A DNA stretch of 64,000 bases from Glycomyces albidus (GCF_009451885.1 NZ_WIAO01000025.1:25446-89445), one strand, 5' to 3'. Numbered from the stretch's first letter, positions 41,530 through 51,452 are shown. Translations and numbers: made by a program. Notes: generated by a model from the letters alone, not told the origin.

Positions 41530-42527
41530 CCCGCGTCCGCGAGCTCCTCGTCCGCGCGACGAACCCGACCGCCACCGTCTTCGTCCTGCTCGTCCTCGTC
41601 TTCGCCGGCGTGTTCGCGATGAACCCGGGCTTCTTCGAGGGCCCGTCGCTCATGGCGTTCCTCAAGCAGGCCGCCCCGCTGGTGATCCTCGCGGCCGGGC
41701 AGTACTTCGTGATCGTCTCAGGGAACTTCGACCTGTCCGTGGGCGCCCTCGTCGGCGCGCAGGTCGTCATCGCCGCCCGCCTCATCGACGGCGAGGAGTC
41801 CCGCACCGTCCCGGTCCTGATCGTCATGGCGCTCTTCGGCATCGCGGTCGGGCTCGTCAACGGGCTCATCACGACCGCGCTCAAGGTCCAGTCGTTCATC
41901 ACCACGCTCGGGATGCTCCTGGTCCTGTACGGCGCGATCCGGCTGTGGACCGGCGGCGCCCCGACCGGGAGCCTCTCCGAGGCGTTCCGCACGCCCGGGC
42001 GGCTCGGCATCGAGAACGTCCCCGTCCTCGGCCAGATCCCGTGGGCGCTGCTCATCATGATCGCCGTCGGCGCCGGCTCGGTCCTGCTGATGCGCACCCG
42101 CTTCGGCCGGATCCTCATGGCCGCCGGCGACAACGAGCGCGCCGCGGCGCTCTCGGGCGCCCGCGTCGGCACCGCCCGCACCATCGCATTCATCCTCTCA
42201 GGACTGTCGGCGACCGTGGCGGGCGTCCTCATCGGCGGGTTCGCCGGCGTCAGCGCCCAGGTCGGCGACGGCCTCGAGTTCACCGTCATCACGGCGGTCG
42301 TGCTCGGCGGCGTCGTCCTCGGCGGCGGGCGCGGCTCCGTCCTCGCCGCCATGGCCGGCGCCCTCGTCATCGAGGCCCTGTTCACGCTGTTCAACCAGAT
42401 GGCGCTCCCGTCGACGCTCCGGCCCGCCGTGCAGGGCGCCATCATCATCGCCGCCGTCGCGTACGCGGCGCGGCGCCGCACCCGACCCGTTCCGACGACC
42501 GCCACCGCAACTCCCACTCCCTCATGA
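41526..42527 (+). CDS. Sugar ABC transporter permease 2
   Basis: A 333-residue RbsC-like permease with the same motifs (YFVIVSGNFDLSVGALVGAQ near 58-77; AVVLGGVVLGGGRGSVLAAMAG near 256-278). Together with permease 1 it should form a heterodimeric channel, unlike the homodimer of the E. coli ribose system. Its stop is 17 bases before the binding-protein start. Confidence 0.93.
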   Translation: MTRVRELLVRATNPTATVFVLLVLVFAGVFAMNPGFFEGPSLMAFLKQAAPLVILAAGQYFVIVSGNFDLSVGALVGAQVVIAARLIDGEESRTVPVLIVMALFGIAVGLVNGLITTALKVQSFITTLGMLLVLYGAIRLWTGGAPTGSLSEAFRTPGRLGIENVPVLGQIPWALLIMIAVGAGSVLLMRTRFGRILMAAGDNERAAALSGARVGTARTIAFILSGLSATVAGVLIGGFAGVSAQVGDGLEFTVITAVVLGGVVLGGGRGSVLAAMAGALVIEALFTLFNQMALPSTLRPAVQGAIIIAAVAYAARRRTRPVPTTATATPTPS

Positions 42528-42544
42528 GAAGAAGGTCAACCACC

Positions 42545-43741
42545 ATGCGGACAACCCGTATAGCCGCAGCCGCCGCAGCAGCCCTCGGCATCCTGCTCGC
42601 GACCGCCTGCACCACCGACGCCCCCACCGACGAAGCCGAAGACGCGACCACCGAGGAATCGGGCGACGAGTGGTTCGTCCAGGCCGACTACGAGGAGCAG
42701 CTCGCCCAGCGCGACGTCGAACCCGAAGGGGACCCGGCGACGCCGTGGCTCCAGGCGATCGAGCCCGAGTGGATCGACACCGCCGAGTTCGCGCAGGAGG
42801 GCGGGGACCACACCGTCTGCTTCTCGAACGCGTCGATCTCCAACCCGTGGCGCGTCACCGGCTGGATCACCATGCAGCAGCAGGTCGCCGTGCTCCAGGA
42901 GTCCGGCCAGATCGGCGAGTTCCGCCACTCGGACGCCGGGGACGACGACGACCAGCAGATCAGCGACATCCAGGCGTTCATCGACTCCGGTGACTGCGAC
43001 GCGATCATCATCTCGCCGTCGACCACCGCGACCCTCACGCCCGCCGTCGAGGCGGCGTGCGAGTCCGGCGTCCCGGTGATCGTCTTCGACCGCGGCGTCA
43101 ACACCGACTGCGCCGTCACCTTCATCCACCCGATCGGCGGCTACGCCTTCGGCGCCGACGCCGCCGAGTTCCTCGTCGACAACCTCGAACCGGGCTCGAA
43201 GGTCCTCGCCCTGCGCATCCTGCCGGGCGTCGACGTCCTCGAGCACCGCTGGGCCGCCGCCCAGGAGATCTTCGCCGACTCCGAACTGGAGATCCTCGGC
43301 GACGAGTTCACCGGCGGCGACGCCGCCGAGATCAAGAACATCGTCACCCAGTACCTCCAGCGCGGCGACGTCGACGGGATCTGGATGGACGCCGGCGACG
43401 GCGCCGTCGCGGCCATCGAGGCGTTCGAGGACGCCGGCAAGCCGTACCCGGTCATGACCGGCGAGGACGAGCTGTCGTTCATGCGCAAGTGGAAGGACAC
43501 GGGGATGACGGCGCTCGCGCCGGTCTACTCGAACTTCCAGTGGCGCACCCCGGTCATCGCCGCGACGATGATCCTCGCGGGTGAGCAGGTCCCGGCCGAG
43601 TGGGTCCTCCCGCAGGAGCCGATCACCGAGGCCGAGCTCGACCAGTACCTGGAGGTCAACGCGGACATGCCGTCGCTGCACTACGCGAAGTTCGGCGGCG
43701 AGGACCTGCCGGGCTTCCCCGACGCCTGGCAGGACCGTTGA
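42545..43741 (+). CDS. Sugar-binding lipoprotein of the ABC transporter
   Basis: A 398-residue periplasmic-type (Peripla_BP_4-like) binding protein anchored by lipidation: signal MRTTRIAAAAAAALGILLATAC with Cys22, then an acidic linker. The mature part has the alternating pattern of ribose-type binding proteins (DAIIISPSTTATLTPAVEAACESGVPVIVFDRGVN; DGIWMDAGDGAVAAIEAF), with several Trp and Asp that may stack on a sugar (NPWRVTGW, FQWRTP). GAAGG lies 8 bases before ATG 42545. It overlaps the next gene (TTGA). Confidence 0.94.
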   Translation: MRTTRIAAAAAAALGILLATACTTDAPTDEAEDATTEESGDEWFVQADYEEQLAQRDVEPEGDPATPWLQAIEPEWIDTAEFAQEGGDHTVCFSNASISNPWRVTGWITMQQQVAVLQESGQIGEFRHSDAGDDDDQQISDIQAFIDSGDCDAIIISPSTTATLTPAVEAACESGVPVIVFDRGVNTDCAVTFIHPIGGYAFGADAAEFLVDNLEPGSKVLALRILPGVDVLEHRWAAAQEIFADSELEILGDEFTGGDAAEIKNIVTQYLQRGDVDGIWMDAGDGAVAAIEAFEDAGKPYPVMTGEDELSFMRKWKDTGMTALAPVYSNFQWRTPVIAATMILAGEQVPAEWVLPQEPITEAELDQYLEVNADMPSLHYAKFGGEDLPGFPDAWQDR

Positions 43742-44577
43742 CCCGCATCGGCGTCAACACCTGGGTCTGGGCCTCGCCGCTGGACGACGAGGCCCTGGCC
43801 CGGCTCGCGCCGCGCGTGCGCGACTGGGGGTTCGACGCCATCGAGCTTCCCGTCGAGTCCCCGGGCGACTGGGATCCCGCGCGCGCGGCCGAGCTCCTCG
43901 AACGGCTCGGCCTCGCCGCCACCGTGGTGCTCGTCATGGGACCGGGACGCGAACTCGTCTCGGCCCCGGCCGAAACCTTGGCCGCGACGCAGGACTACCT
44001 GCGCCGGGTCGTGGACGCGGCCGCCGCGGTCGGCTCCCCGGTCATCGCCGGGCCCGCATACGCGTCCGTAGGGCGGACCTGGCGCATCGACGACCGGGCG
44101 GCGGCGTACCGGGAGCTGCGGGCCAACCTCCGGCCCGTCGCCGAGTACGCCGCCGCGAAAGGAGTCACGGTCGCGGTCGAGCCGCTCAACCGGTACGAGA
44201 CGAGCCTGGTCAACACGGTCGACCAGGCCCTGGAGGCGCTCGACGGCGTCGACGGGGCCGCGATCGCGCTCGACGTCTACCACATGAACATCGAGGAGAC
44301 CGACATTCCGGCCGCGATCGCCAGGGCCGCAGGGCGGATCGCGCACGTGCAGGTCTCGGCGAACGACCGGGGCGCGCCCGGGAACGACCACCTCGACTGG
44401 CCGGCGATCGTGCGGGCGCTGGACGCGGCCGATTACGCCGGACCCCTTGTCATCGAGTCGTTCACGGCGCACAATGCGACGATCGCCACCGCCGCTTCGA
44501 TCTGGCGGCCCCTCGCGCCGACCCAGGACGCCATCGCCGTCGACGGCCTGACCTTTCTGAGGAGCCTTCATGCCTAG
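43738..44577 (+). CDS. Sugar isomerase/epimerase, D-tagatose 3-epimerase-like
   Basis: A 279-residue xylose isomerase-like TIM barrel. Residues match the metal and catalytic positions of ketose 3-epimerases: Glu in [16 protein letters not shown] (near 146), Asp and His in [11 protein letters not shown] (near 180-183), His in [10 protein letters not shown], and Glu in VIESFTAHN (near 240). Start TTG 43738 overlaps the binding-protein stop; AGGA lies 4-7 bases upstream and the family usually begins IGVNTWVW. It likely epimerises the ketone formed by the Gfo enzyme or a ketose. Confidence 0.9.
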   Translation: MTRIGVNTWVWASPLDDEALARLAPRVRDWGFDAIELPVESPGDWDPARAAELLERLGLAATVVLVMGPGRELVSAPAETLAATQDYLRRVVDAAAAVGSPVIAGPAYASVGRTWRIDDRAAAYRELRANLRPVAEYAAAKGVTVAVEPLNRYETSLVNTVDQALEALDGVDGAAIALDVYHMNIEETDIPAAIARAAGRIAHVQVSANDRGAPGNDHLDWPAIVRALDAADYAGPLVIESFTAHNATIATAASIWRPLAPTQDAIAVDGLTFLRSLHA

Positions 44578-45571
44578 ACCGATCACCTTGTTCACCGGCC
44601 AGTGGGCCGACCTGCCGTTCGAGGAGGTGTGCCGCCTCGCCGCCGGCTGGGGCTACGACGGGCTCGAAGTCGCCTGCTGGGGCGACCACCTCGACGTGCG
44701 CCGCGCCGCCGCCGACGACGACTACGTCGCCGAGCGCAAGGCGATCCTCGAATCCCACGGCCTCGGCCTGTGGGCGATCTCGAACCACCTGGTGGGCCAA
44801 GCGGTCTGCGACGACCCGATCGACGACCGGCACAAGGCCATCGTGCCCTCGCACGTGTGGGGCGACGGCGACCCCGAAGGGGTCCGGCGGCGGGCCGCCG
44901 AGGAGATGAAGGCGACCGCGCGGGCCGCCGCGAAGCTCGGCGTCGACACCGTCATCGGCTTCACCGGCTCGGCCGTGTGGAAGTACGTGGCGATGTTCCC
45001 GCCCGTGTCTGAGGCGGTCGTGGAGGCCGGCTACGACGACTTCGCGGCGCGCTGGAACCCGATCCTCGACGTGTTCGACGAGGTCGGGGTCCGCTTCGCG
45101 CACGAGGTGCACCCGTCGGAGATCGCCTACGACTACTGGTCGACGCAGCGCGCGCTCGAGGCGGTGGACCACCGGACCGCGTTCGGGCTCAACTGGGACC
45201 CGAGCCACATGGTGTGGCAGGACATCGACCCGGCCGCGTTCCTGTGGGACTTCCGGGACCGGATCTACCACGTCGACTGCAAGGACACGCGCAAGCGCTT
45301 CAACGGCCGCGGCGGCCGCCTCGGCTCGCACCTGCCGTGGGGCGACCCGCGCCGCGGCTGGGACTTCGTGTCCACCGGGCACGGCGACGTGCCGTGGGAG
45401 GACTGCTTCCGGGTGCTCAACGCGATCGGCTACTCCGGCCCGATCTCGATCGAGTGGGAGGACGCGGGCATGGACCGCCTCCGGGGCGCCGCAGAAGCCC
45501 TCGAATTCGTGCAGGGCTTGAACTTCGACCGCCCCGAAGGCAGCTTCGACGCGGCCTTCAGCTCCGAATAG
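44570..45571 (+). CDS. Sugar phosphate isomerase/epimerase family protein
   Basis: A 333-residue second TIM-barrel isomerase, not close to the preceding one. It has [32 protein letters not shown] at the start, Glu/His in [17 protein letters not shown] (near 175-190), Asp in [11 protein letters not shown] (near 210) and [10 protein letters not shown] (near 238), i.e. a complete metal site. Relatives next to Gfo/Idh genes act on oxidised glycosides or inositols (e.g. isomerase, dehydratase or C-C/C-O lyase roles). ATG 44570 overlaps the previous gene by 8 bases. Last gene before a strong terminator. Confidence 0.88.
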   Translation: MPRPITLFTGQWADLPFEEVCRLAAGWGYDGLEVACWGDHLDVRRAAADDDYVAERKAILESHGLGLWAISNHLVGQAVCDDPIDDRHKAIVPSHVWGDGDPEGVRRRAAEEMKATARAAAKLGVDTVIGFTGSAVWKYVAMFPPVSEAVVEAGYDDFAARWNPILDVFDEVGVRFAHEVHPSEIAYDYWSTQRALEAVDHRTAFGLNWDPSHMVWQDIDPAAFLWDFRDRIYHVDCKDTRKRFNGRGGRLGSHLPWGDPRRGWDFVSTGHGDVPWEDCFRVLNAIGYSGPISIEWEDAGMDRLRGAAEALEFVQGLNFDRPEGSFDAAFSSE

Positions 45572-45577
45572 GACCGC

Positions 45578-45608
45578 GGCCCGGCGGCGCCCGAGGCGCC
45601 GCCGGGCC
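45578..45608 (+). terminator. Hairpin terminator of the sugar operon
   Basis: Perfect 14-bp stem (GGCCCGGCGGCGCC) with loop CGA, 7 bases after the stop. Confidence 0.88.
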
Positions 45609-45676
45609 CGCGCCCGGTCAGGTCGCCCGACCGCCGATCGCGCTGTGCCCGATCGGCAGTGCCGGGCCCCTTCCGG

Positions 45677-46678
45677 TCAGAGCTTCACCAGCATCTTCCC
45701 GGTGTTCGCGCCGCGCAGCAGGTCGATGAAGGCGCGCGGCGCGAGCTCGAGCCCTTCGACGACCGTGGCGGCGGCCCGCAGCGTCCCGTCCGCGAGCCAC
45801 GGCGCGGCCGTCGCGATCCACTCGCCGTGCAGGTGGAAGTACGAGTCGACGCGCATCCCGTGCAGCGAGCCGTTCACCGACGCGAGATGGAACAGGTTCG
45901 CCGGGCCGGGCGCCGGCGTGGCCCGGTTGTACCCGCTGACGGCGCCGACCATCGCCACGCGCCCGCCTTCCCGCAGCGCCCCGATGCCGGCCTCGAGGTG
46001 GTCGCCGCCGACGTTGTCGAAGTACAGGTCGATCCCCTCGGGCGCGGCCTCGCGCAGCGCCTCCGGGAGCGACCCGGCCCGGTAGTCGATCCCGGCGTCG
46101 AACCCGAACTCCTCCACCAGCTTCTTCGCCTTCTCCGGGCCGCCGGCGGAGCCGATGACGCGGGCCGCGCCGAGCCTGCGGGCGAGCTGCCCGGCGATGC
46201 TGCCGACCGCGCCCGCGGCGGCCGAGACGAACACGGTGTCGCCCTCGCGCACCGGCACGACCTTCGTCAGCGTCGCGTACGCGGTCAGCCCGGTGGTCCC
46301 CAGCGGCCCCAGGTACGCCTCCTGCGGGGCCAGGCCGGTGTCGACGACGACCGCCTCCGCGGCGTCCAGGACCGCGTGCTCGCGCCAGCCCTTGAAGTGG
46401 AAGACGCTCGCGCCCACCGGGACCGCCTCGGACCGCGAGGCGACCACCTCGCCGACGGCGGGCCCGTCGAGGACCTCGCCGAGCGCGTACGCCGGCGCCG
46501 GGTGCGAGTCGGCGCGCATCCGCCCCCGCATGTACGGGTCCACCGACATCCAGGTGTTGCGCACCAGGACCTGGCCCTCGCCGAGGTCGGGCAGCGCGGT
46601 CTCGGCCAGCGCGAAGTCCGATTCGGCGGGCTCGGCGGCCACGTGGGACTTCAGGTGGATCTCTCGGTTGGCGGTCAT
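45677..46678 (-). CDS. NADP-dependent oxidoreductase (CurA/leukotriene B4 reductase type)
   Basis: A 333-residue zinc-free medium-chain reductase that likely reduces alpha,beta-unsaturated carbonyls. Seen: VRNTWMSVDPYMRGRM (near 40-55), the family nucleotide loop SAAAGAVGSIAGQLARRLGAARVIG (glycine-rich, near 150), and DNVGGDHLEA. No structural-zinc cysteines occur. ATG 46678 is the start; GGAG lies near on the minus strand (complement of GCTCCT at 46684). It is divergent from the AfsR-type regulator with a 98-base gap. Confidence 0.9.
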   Translation of the reverse strand: MTANREIHLKSHVAAEPAESDFALAETALPDLGEGQVLVRNTWMSVDPYMRGRMRADSHPAPAYALGEVLDGPAVGEVVASRSEAVPVGASVFHFKGWREHAVLDAAEAVVVDTGLAPQEAYLGPLGTTGLTAYATLTKVVPVREGDTVFVSAAAGAVGSIAGQLARRLGAARVIGSAGGPEKAKKLVEEFGFDAGIDYRAGSLPEALREAAPEGIDLYFDNVGGDHLEAGIGALREGGRVAMVGAVSGYNRATPAPGPANLFHLASVNGSLHGMRVDSYFHLHGEWIATAAPWLADGTLRAAATVVEGLELAPRAFIDLLRGANTGKMLVKL

Positions 46679-46764
46679 GTCGTCGCTCCTCGCGTCGTGG
46701 TGTGCCGTTGACGGGTTCCACGGTGCCGGGGGCCGCGCACGGTCCGCTGACGGTTCGCTGGCGG

Positions 46765-46770
46765 TACTGT
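46765..46770 (+). promoter_or_regulatory. -10 of AfsR-type regulator (leaderless)
   Basis: TACTGT exactly 6 bases before GTG 46777; no Shine-Dalgarno precedes the start. Confidence 0.6.
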
Positions 46771-46776
46771 TCAGGC

Positions 46777-49707
46777 GTGCGATTCGGAGTGCTCGGGCCC
46801 GTGGCGGTGTGGGCCGACGACGGGACCCCGGCGCGCGTGCCCGAGGCGAAGGTGCGCGCGCTGCTCGCCGCCCTCCTCGCCCGCGGCGGCCCGGTCTCCG
46901 CGGACCGCCTCGTCGACGACCTGTGGGGCGCCGAGCCGCCCGGCAACCCCGGGAACACCCTCCAGACCAAGGTCTCCCACCTGCGCCGCGCACTCGAGGC
47001 GGCCGAGCCCGGCGGGCGGCGCCTGCTGTCCTTCGGGCCCGGCGGGTACGCGCTCGACGCGTACACCGACGCCGACCGGTTCGCCTCGCTGCTGGCCGCC
47101 GCCCGGGCCGCGGACGACCCGCGCGCGAAGGCGGGCCTCCTCGCCGACGCGCTGGCGCTGTGGCGGGGCCCGGCCTACGCCGACTGGCGCGACGAGCCGT
47201 TCGCGCGGGCCGCGGCGATGCGCCTCGAGGAGCAGCGGCTCACCGCGATCGAGGAGCAGGCTGAGGCGCGCCTGGCGCTCGGGGACGGCGCTCTGGTCGC
47301 CGACGAGCTCGGGCCGCTGGCGGCCGAGCATCCGCTCCGCGAGCGGCTCCAGGCCGCTCACCTGCGCGCCCTGTACCTCTCGGGGCGTCCGGGCGAGGCC
47401 CTCGCCGGGTACGAGCGGCTGCGCGGGCGCCTCGCCGACGAGCTCGGCGCCGACCCCGGCCCGGAGCTCGCGGCCCTCCACCTGGCCGTGCTCCGGCAGG
47501 ACCCGGCGCTGGCCCCGCCCGCGACCTCCGCGGCGCGGCCCCGCCCGAACCTGCCCGCGCCCGTCGCCGGGCTCGTCGGACGCGAGCGCGACCTCGCCGA
47601 TGTCGCTGCGGCCCTGCGCGATTCGCGCCTGGTCACGGTCACCGGGCCCGGCGGGGTAGGGAAGACGCGGCTGGCGCTGGCGGCCGCCGCCGAGGCCGAC
47701 GAGGCGTGGCTGGCGGAGCTCGCGACCCTGCGCGGCGGCGGCCTTCCCGAGGTCGCCGAGCTCGCGGCCGCGGCCCTGGGCGTGCGCGACGACGCCGGCG
47801 CCGGCCTCGCCGACCGGATCGCCGACGTCCTGCGCGGCCGCGGCGCCCTGCTCGTGCTCGACAACTGCGAGCACCTGGTCGACGCCGCCGCCGAGTTCGC
47901 CGCCGGGCTCCTGCGCGCCGTCCCGGACCTGCGGATCCTCGCCACCAGCCAGGAGCCCTTGGCGGTCCCGGGCGAGCACGTGCACCGGCTCGGACCGCTC
48001 GACCGCGAGGCCGCCGCCGCGCTTCTGACCTCGCGCGCCGGCATCGCCGCCGGCCGGGACCGGGACGCGGTGGACGCGATCTGCGCCCGCCTCGACGGGC
48101 TCCCGCTGGCGCTCGAACTCGCCGCGGCCCGGGTCGGCGCGCTCGGCGCCCCCGCGGTGGCCCGCCGCCTCGACGACCGCTTCCGCCTCCTCGCCGCGGC
48201 GGCCCGCGGCGTGCCCGAGCGGCAGCGCACGCTGCGCGCCACCATCGACTGGAGCTGGGACCAGCTCGACGATGCGCAGCGGGAGGCCTTGTGCCGCTTG
48301 GCGGTCCACCCGGGCGGCTGCACGGCGGAGGCCGCCGGCGCGGACCCGGAGGTGCTGGAGCAGCTCGTCAACCGCTCCATGGCCGCGGCCGCGTCCCGGC
48401 CCTGCGGCGAGGTCCGGTTCCGGCTCCTGGAGTCGGTGGCCGCGTACGCGCTCGAACGGGCCGCCGACCCGGGGGCGCTCCTGGACCGGCGGGACGCGCA
48501 CTACCTGGCGCTGGTGGACCGGATCGACCTGCACGGGCCGCTCCAGCGGCACTGGCTCGACCGGCTCGACCACGAGCTGCCGAACCTGCGCGCGGTCCTC
48601 GACCGCACGGCGGACGCCGCCGCGACGGTCCGGCTCGCCTGGTACTGGTTCCTGCGCGGCAGGCATTCGGAGGCGCTGCGGCGTCTCGCGGCACTGCCCG
48701 CCGACCCCGACACGGCGACCCTCGCGCACGGTTTCGCCCTGTTCGGCGGCACGCGGCCCGACGGCCCGGGGGCGGACCCGGCGGCGGGCCCGCGGGCGCG
48801 CTGGTTCGCGGCCCTCGGGCACCTCCATCTCGGCGACGTCGCCACCGCGCGCGACCTCCTCGACGGCGCCCTGGCCGGGTTCCGGGCCGCGGGGGACGAC
48901 TGGGGCGTGGCCGCCGTGCTGGCGAGCCGGTCCAAGCAGGCGCTGTACGAGGGCGATCTGGACGCGGCGCGCCGGTCGGGGGAGGAGGCACTGGAGCGGT
49001 TCACGGTCCTGGGCGACGGCTGGGGCCGGCTTCAGGCCGCCGACATGCTCGGGTATCTCGCCGAGATCGCCGGCGACTACGAGCGGGCGGGGAGCCTGCA
49101 CCGCGACGGGCTGCGCCGGGCCGAGGACCTGGGCCTGTGGGTGGAGGCGTCCTACCGGCTCTCGAGTCTCGGCCGGATCGCGATGCTCACTGGGGACATG
49201 GTGCGCGCCAAGGAGTTCCATGAGCGCGGGGAGCGGCTGGCGCTGGAGCAGCCGCATCCGTTCGCGGCCGAGTTCGCGCGCGTCGGGCTGGCGCTGATCG
49301 CCCGGCGCACGGGCGATCTCGACGACGCTGAGGAGCGGCTCGGCCGGTGCCTGCGGTGGCAGCGGGATCTCGAGACCGAGTCGGGTCTGCTCTCGTACGG
49401 TGTGACGCTGCTGCTGGCGGAGCTCGGGTTCGTGGCCGAGCAGCGCGGGGACGCCGCCCGGGCCCGGGCGCTGCACCAGGAGGGCCTGATCGCGGCCCAG
49501 GCGATCGGGGATCCGCGGGCGATCGCGATGGCGCACGAGGGGCTGGCGGGCGCGGCCGCGCTGGAGGGGCGGCACGGCGAGGCCGCGGCCCTCTTGGAGA
49601 AGGCCGCGGCGATCCGCGAGGCGGCGGGCGCGCCGCTGCCGGAGCCGGAGCGCTTCGACGTGGACCGCATCCGGGCCCGCCTGCGCTCCGGCGCCGGTCT
49701 CACGTGA
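46777..49707 (+). CDS. AfsR/SARP-type BTAD regulator with NB-ARC and TPR domains
   Basis: A 976-residue transcription activator. Domain order: OmpR-like winged helix (1-90; FGVLGPVAVW start), BTAD helical domain (95-240; ERLQAAHLRALYLSGRPGEALAGYERLR), STAND ATPase with P-loop GPGGVGKT (near 290) and LLVLDNCEHLV (near 365), then TPR-like helices to the end. Such regulators often control secondary metabolite or stress genes; no biosynthetic cluster is adjacent, only the divergent oxidoreductase. GTG 46777 directly starts the winged helix. The 3' end overlaps the convergent permease-prefix gene by 8 bases. Confidence 0.92.
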   Translation: MRFGVLGPVAVWADDGTPARVPEAKVRALLAALLARGGPVSADRLVDDLWGAEPPGNPGNTLQTKVSHLRRALEAAEPGGRRLLSFGPGGYALDAYTDADRFASLLAAARAADDPRAKAGLLADALALWRGPAYADWRDEPFARAAAMRLEEQRLTAIEEQAEARLALGDGALVADELGPLAAEHPLRERLQAAHLRALYLSGRPGEALAGYERLRGRLADELGADPGPELAALHLAVLRQDPALAPPATSAARPRPNLPAPVAGLVGRERDLADVAAALRDSRLVTVTGPGGVGKTRLALAAAAEADEAWLAELATLRGGGLPEVAELAAAALGVRDDAGAGLADRIADVLRGRGALLVLDNCEHLVDAAAEFAAGLLRAVPDLRILATSQEPLAVPGEHVHRLGPLDREAAAALLTSRAGIAAGRDRDAVDAICARLDGLPLALELAAARVGALGAPAVARRLDDRFRLLAAAARGVPERQRTLRATIDWSWDQLDDAQREALCRLAVHPGGCTAEAAGADPEVLEQLVNRSMAAAASRPCGEVRFRLLESVAAYALERAADPGALLDRRDAHYLALVDRIDLHGPLQRHWLDRLDHELPNLRAVLDRTADAAATVRLAWYWFLRGRHSEALRRLAALPADPDTATLAHGFALFGGTRPDGPGADPAAGPRARWFAALGHLHLGDVATARDLLDGALAGFRAAGDDWGVAAVLASRSKQALYEGDLDAARRSGEEALERFTVLGDGWGRLQAADMLGYLAEIAGDYERAGSLHRDGLRRAEDLGLWVEASYRLSSLGRIAMLTGDMVRAKEFHERGERLALEQPHPFAAEFARVGLALIARRTGDLDDAEERLGRCLRWQRDLETESGLLSYGVTLLLAELGFVAEQRGDAARARALHQEGLIAAQAIGDPRAIAMAHEGLAGAAALEGRHGEAAALLEKAAAIREAAGAPLPEPERFDVDRIRARLRSGAGLT

Positions 49708-51064
49708 AGCTGAACAGCGGCGGGAAGGCCAGGACCACGACGCCGGCCCAGGCGGCGTACACGGGCATGTACCCGGTCTGCCAGTTCTCCAGCAGCGCGA
49801 ACCTCTTGCGGCGCCGGATGATCGCGATGTAGAGCCACGCCGTCCAGGCGAGGTTGACGAACAGGACCAGGTTCTCGCCGAGCGCGGCGCTCTTGTTCGG
49901 TGTGAAGCCCCATTCGGTGATGCGGCCGAGGATCGCGATGAGCACCAGGATGTCGATGAGCAGGGCGCTCACGACGAGCGCGAGCTGCATCCAGTCGAAC
50001 ACCCCGGGTTTCGCGGCGGCGTCGCGGGCGGAGATCGAGTACAGGACCAGGCCGAGGACGACCGCCAGGAGCAGGTCGAACATGATGAGCATGTCCCGCT
50101 CGACGTCGATCGCGTTGGTGGTCACGCCGATCGCGACGAGGACCGCCACGAGCGTCACCGCGAACAGCGGCGTGAACACGCGGGTGAGCACGGGCGCCAT
50201 GTTCTCGATGACGCTCTGCTTGGCCTCGACGAGCCACGCGGCGACGACGACGGCCGCGGCCGCGCCGCAGGGCATGAGCCACTCGGAGATGAACACCTCG
50301 GCGTCGACGCCGATCGCGCCGAACACGCCGACGGTGAACGCGGTGAGCACCCCGCCACCGAGTCCTATTAGGACGAAGTAGATGAACCACTCGCCGGTGA
50401 ACCGGATGAAGTCCATGCGCTTCTGCCCCGAGCGCCACTCCCCGCCGGCGTACGCGACGCCGACGACGAACCACAGCGCCAGCGGCAGGTGGATCGCGCT
50501 GAGCACGATCGACTGCGAGTCGCCGTCCATCGGGTACGCGTTCACGGCGACCGCGCCGACGACGAACAGCGCCGCCACCGTCCCGGTCGCGGCCGCGTTC
50601 AGCCTGCGGCGCCACGCGAAGTAGACCGCGAGCGGCGCGAGCACGAGCAGGCCGAGGTTGCGGGCGTAGAACTCGCCGCTCTCGTCGAAGCCGTACCCGA
50701 ACAGCGCCGGGATCTTGATCGCGGCCACGCCGAGCGCGGCGCAGACGAGCATGACGACGAGGCCGCGTCGGCGCTCGGCGTCGGCGGCCGCGTCGCGGTC
50801 CGGGTCGAGCACGAGCTGCTTCCACAGCCGGTCGGAGTGCTCGCGGGCGAACTCGCGGGAGAGCTCGTCCATGCGGCCCATGCGCTTGACGGCGATGAGG
50901 AACGCCTCGTCGGGGCGCAGCCCCGACTCGGTCAGGTCGCCCACCCGCTCGCGCAGGTGGTCTTCGAGCTCGTCGACGTCGGCGCCGCTGATGGCCTTGC
51001 GGCGCAGCATGTACGTGCGCCATTCGGCGATCTGGGCCTCGAGTTCGGTGTCGCTGCCGGTCAT
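49700..51064 (-). CDS. Permease-prefix-domain 1 membrane protein
   Basis: A 454-residue protein: an N-terminal cytoplasmic 'permease prefix domain 1' (residues ~1-85; ELEAQIAEWRTYMLRRKAISGADVDELEDHLRERV) followed by about ten hydrophobic helices and short loops. No transport signature was seen. Genes with this prefix domain are regularly paired with a PadR repressor, as here: its ATG lies 1 base past the PadR stop. Probably an envelope stress or transport protein under PadR control. The end overlaps the AfsR-type gene. Confidence 0.87.
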   Translation of the reverse strand: MTGSDTELEAQIAEWRTYMLRRKAISGADVDELEDHLRERVGDLTESGLRPDEAFLIAVKRMGRMDELSREFAREHSDRLWKQLVLDPDRDAAADAERRRGLVVMLVCAALGVAAIKIPALFGYGFDESGEFYARNLGLLVLAPLAVYFAWRRRLNAAATGTVAALFVVGAVAVNAYPMDGDSQSIVLSAIHLPLALWFVVGVAYAGGEWRSGQKRMDFIRFTGEWFIYFVLIGLGGGVLTAFTVGVFGAIGVDAEVFISEWLMPCGAAAAVVVAAWLVEAKQSVIENMAPVLTRVFTPLFAVTLVAVLVAIGVTTNAIDVERDMLIMFDLLLAVVLGLVLYSISARDAAAKPGVFDWMQLALVVSALLIDILVLIAILGRITEWGFTPNKSAALGENLVLFVNLAWTAWLYIAIIRRRKRFALLENWQTGYMPVYAAWAGVVVLAFPPLFSFT

Positions 51065-51065
51065 G

Positions 51066-51434
51066 TCAGCCCTCCAATACCGGGGGTGCGAGCGGACCGA
51101 GGGTGCGGGTGGCCTTCCAGATGTCCTGGAGCGCGTCGGTGACGGCGGCCCACTGCTTGCGCTGCTCGGCGAGCTCGCGCTGCCCGTCCTCGGTGATGGC
51201 GTAGTACTTGCGGCGCCGCCCGCCTTCGGGCGTGCGCCAGGACGACTCGACGTAGCCGAGCCGCTCGAGCCGGTGCAGGAGCGGGTAGAGCAGACCTTCC
51301 GTCCACTCCAGACGGCCGCCGGAGCGGTCGCTGATCTCCTTGAGGATCGCGTATCCGTAGCTCTCCTCCTCGGCGAGGATGCCGAGGACGAGCGGCGTGG
51401 CCGAGGCCGCCACGAGGTCTTTCGCGATGTGCAT
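51066..51434 (-). CDS. PadR-family regulator
   Basis: A 122-residue winged-helix repressor. SATPLVLGILAEEESYGYAILKEI and EGLLYPLLHRLERLGYVESSWR form the PadR fold; GRRRKYYAITEDGQRELA is the wing. ATG 51434 has GGAGG 10 bases upstream on the minus strand; an in-frame ATG at 51488 would place the start in the operator-like dyad. It forms a two-gene operon with the membrane protein. Confidence 0.93.
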   Translation of the reverse strand: MHIAKDLVAASATPLVLGILAEEESYGYAILKEISDRSGGRLEWTEGLLYPLLHRLERLGYVESSWRTPEGGRRRKYYAITEDGQRELAEQRKQWAAVTDALQDIWKATRTLGPLAPPVLEG

Positions 51435-51452
51435 GAGGGGGAGCGCCTCCTT

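Noticed and set aside
46777..49707. Secondary-metabolite cluster around the AfsR-type regulator
   Set aside because: No synthase, peptide synthetase, terpene or precursor-peptide gene lies within the window near it.
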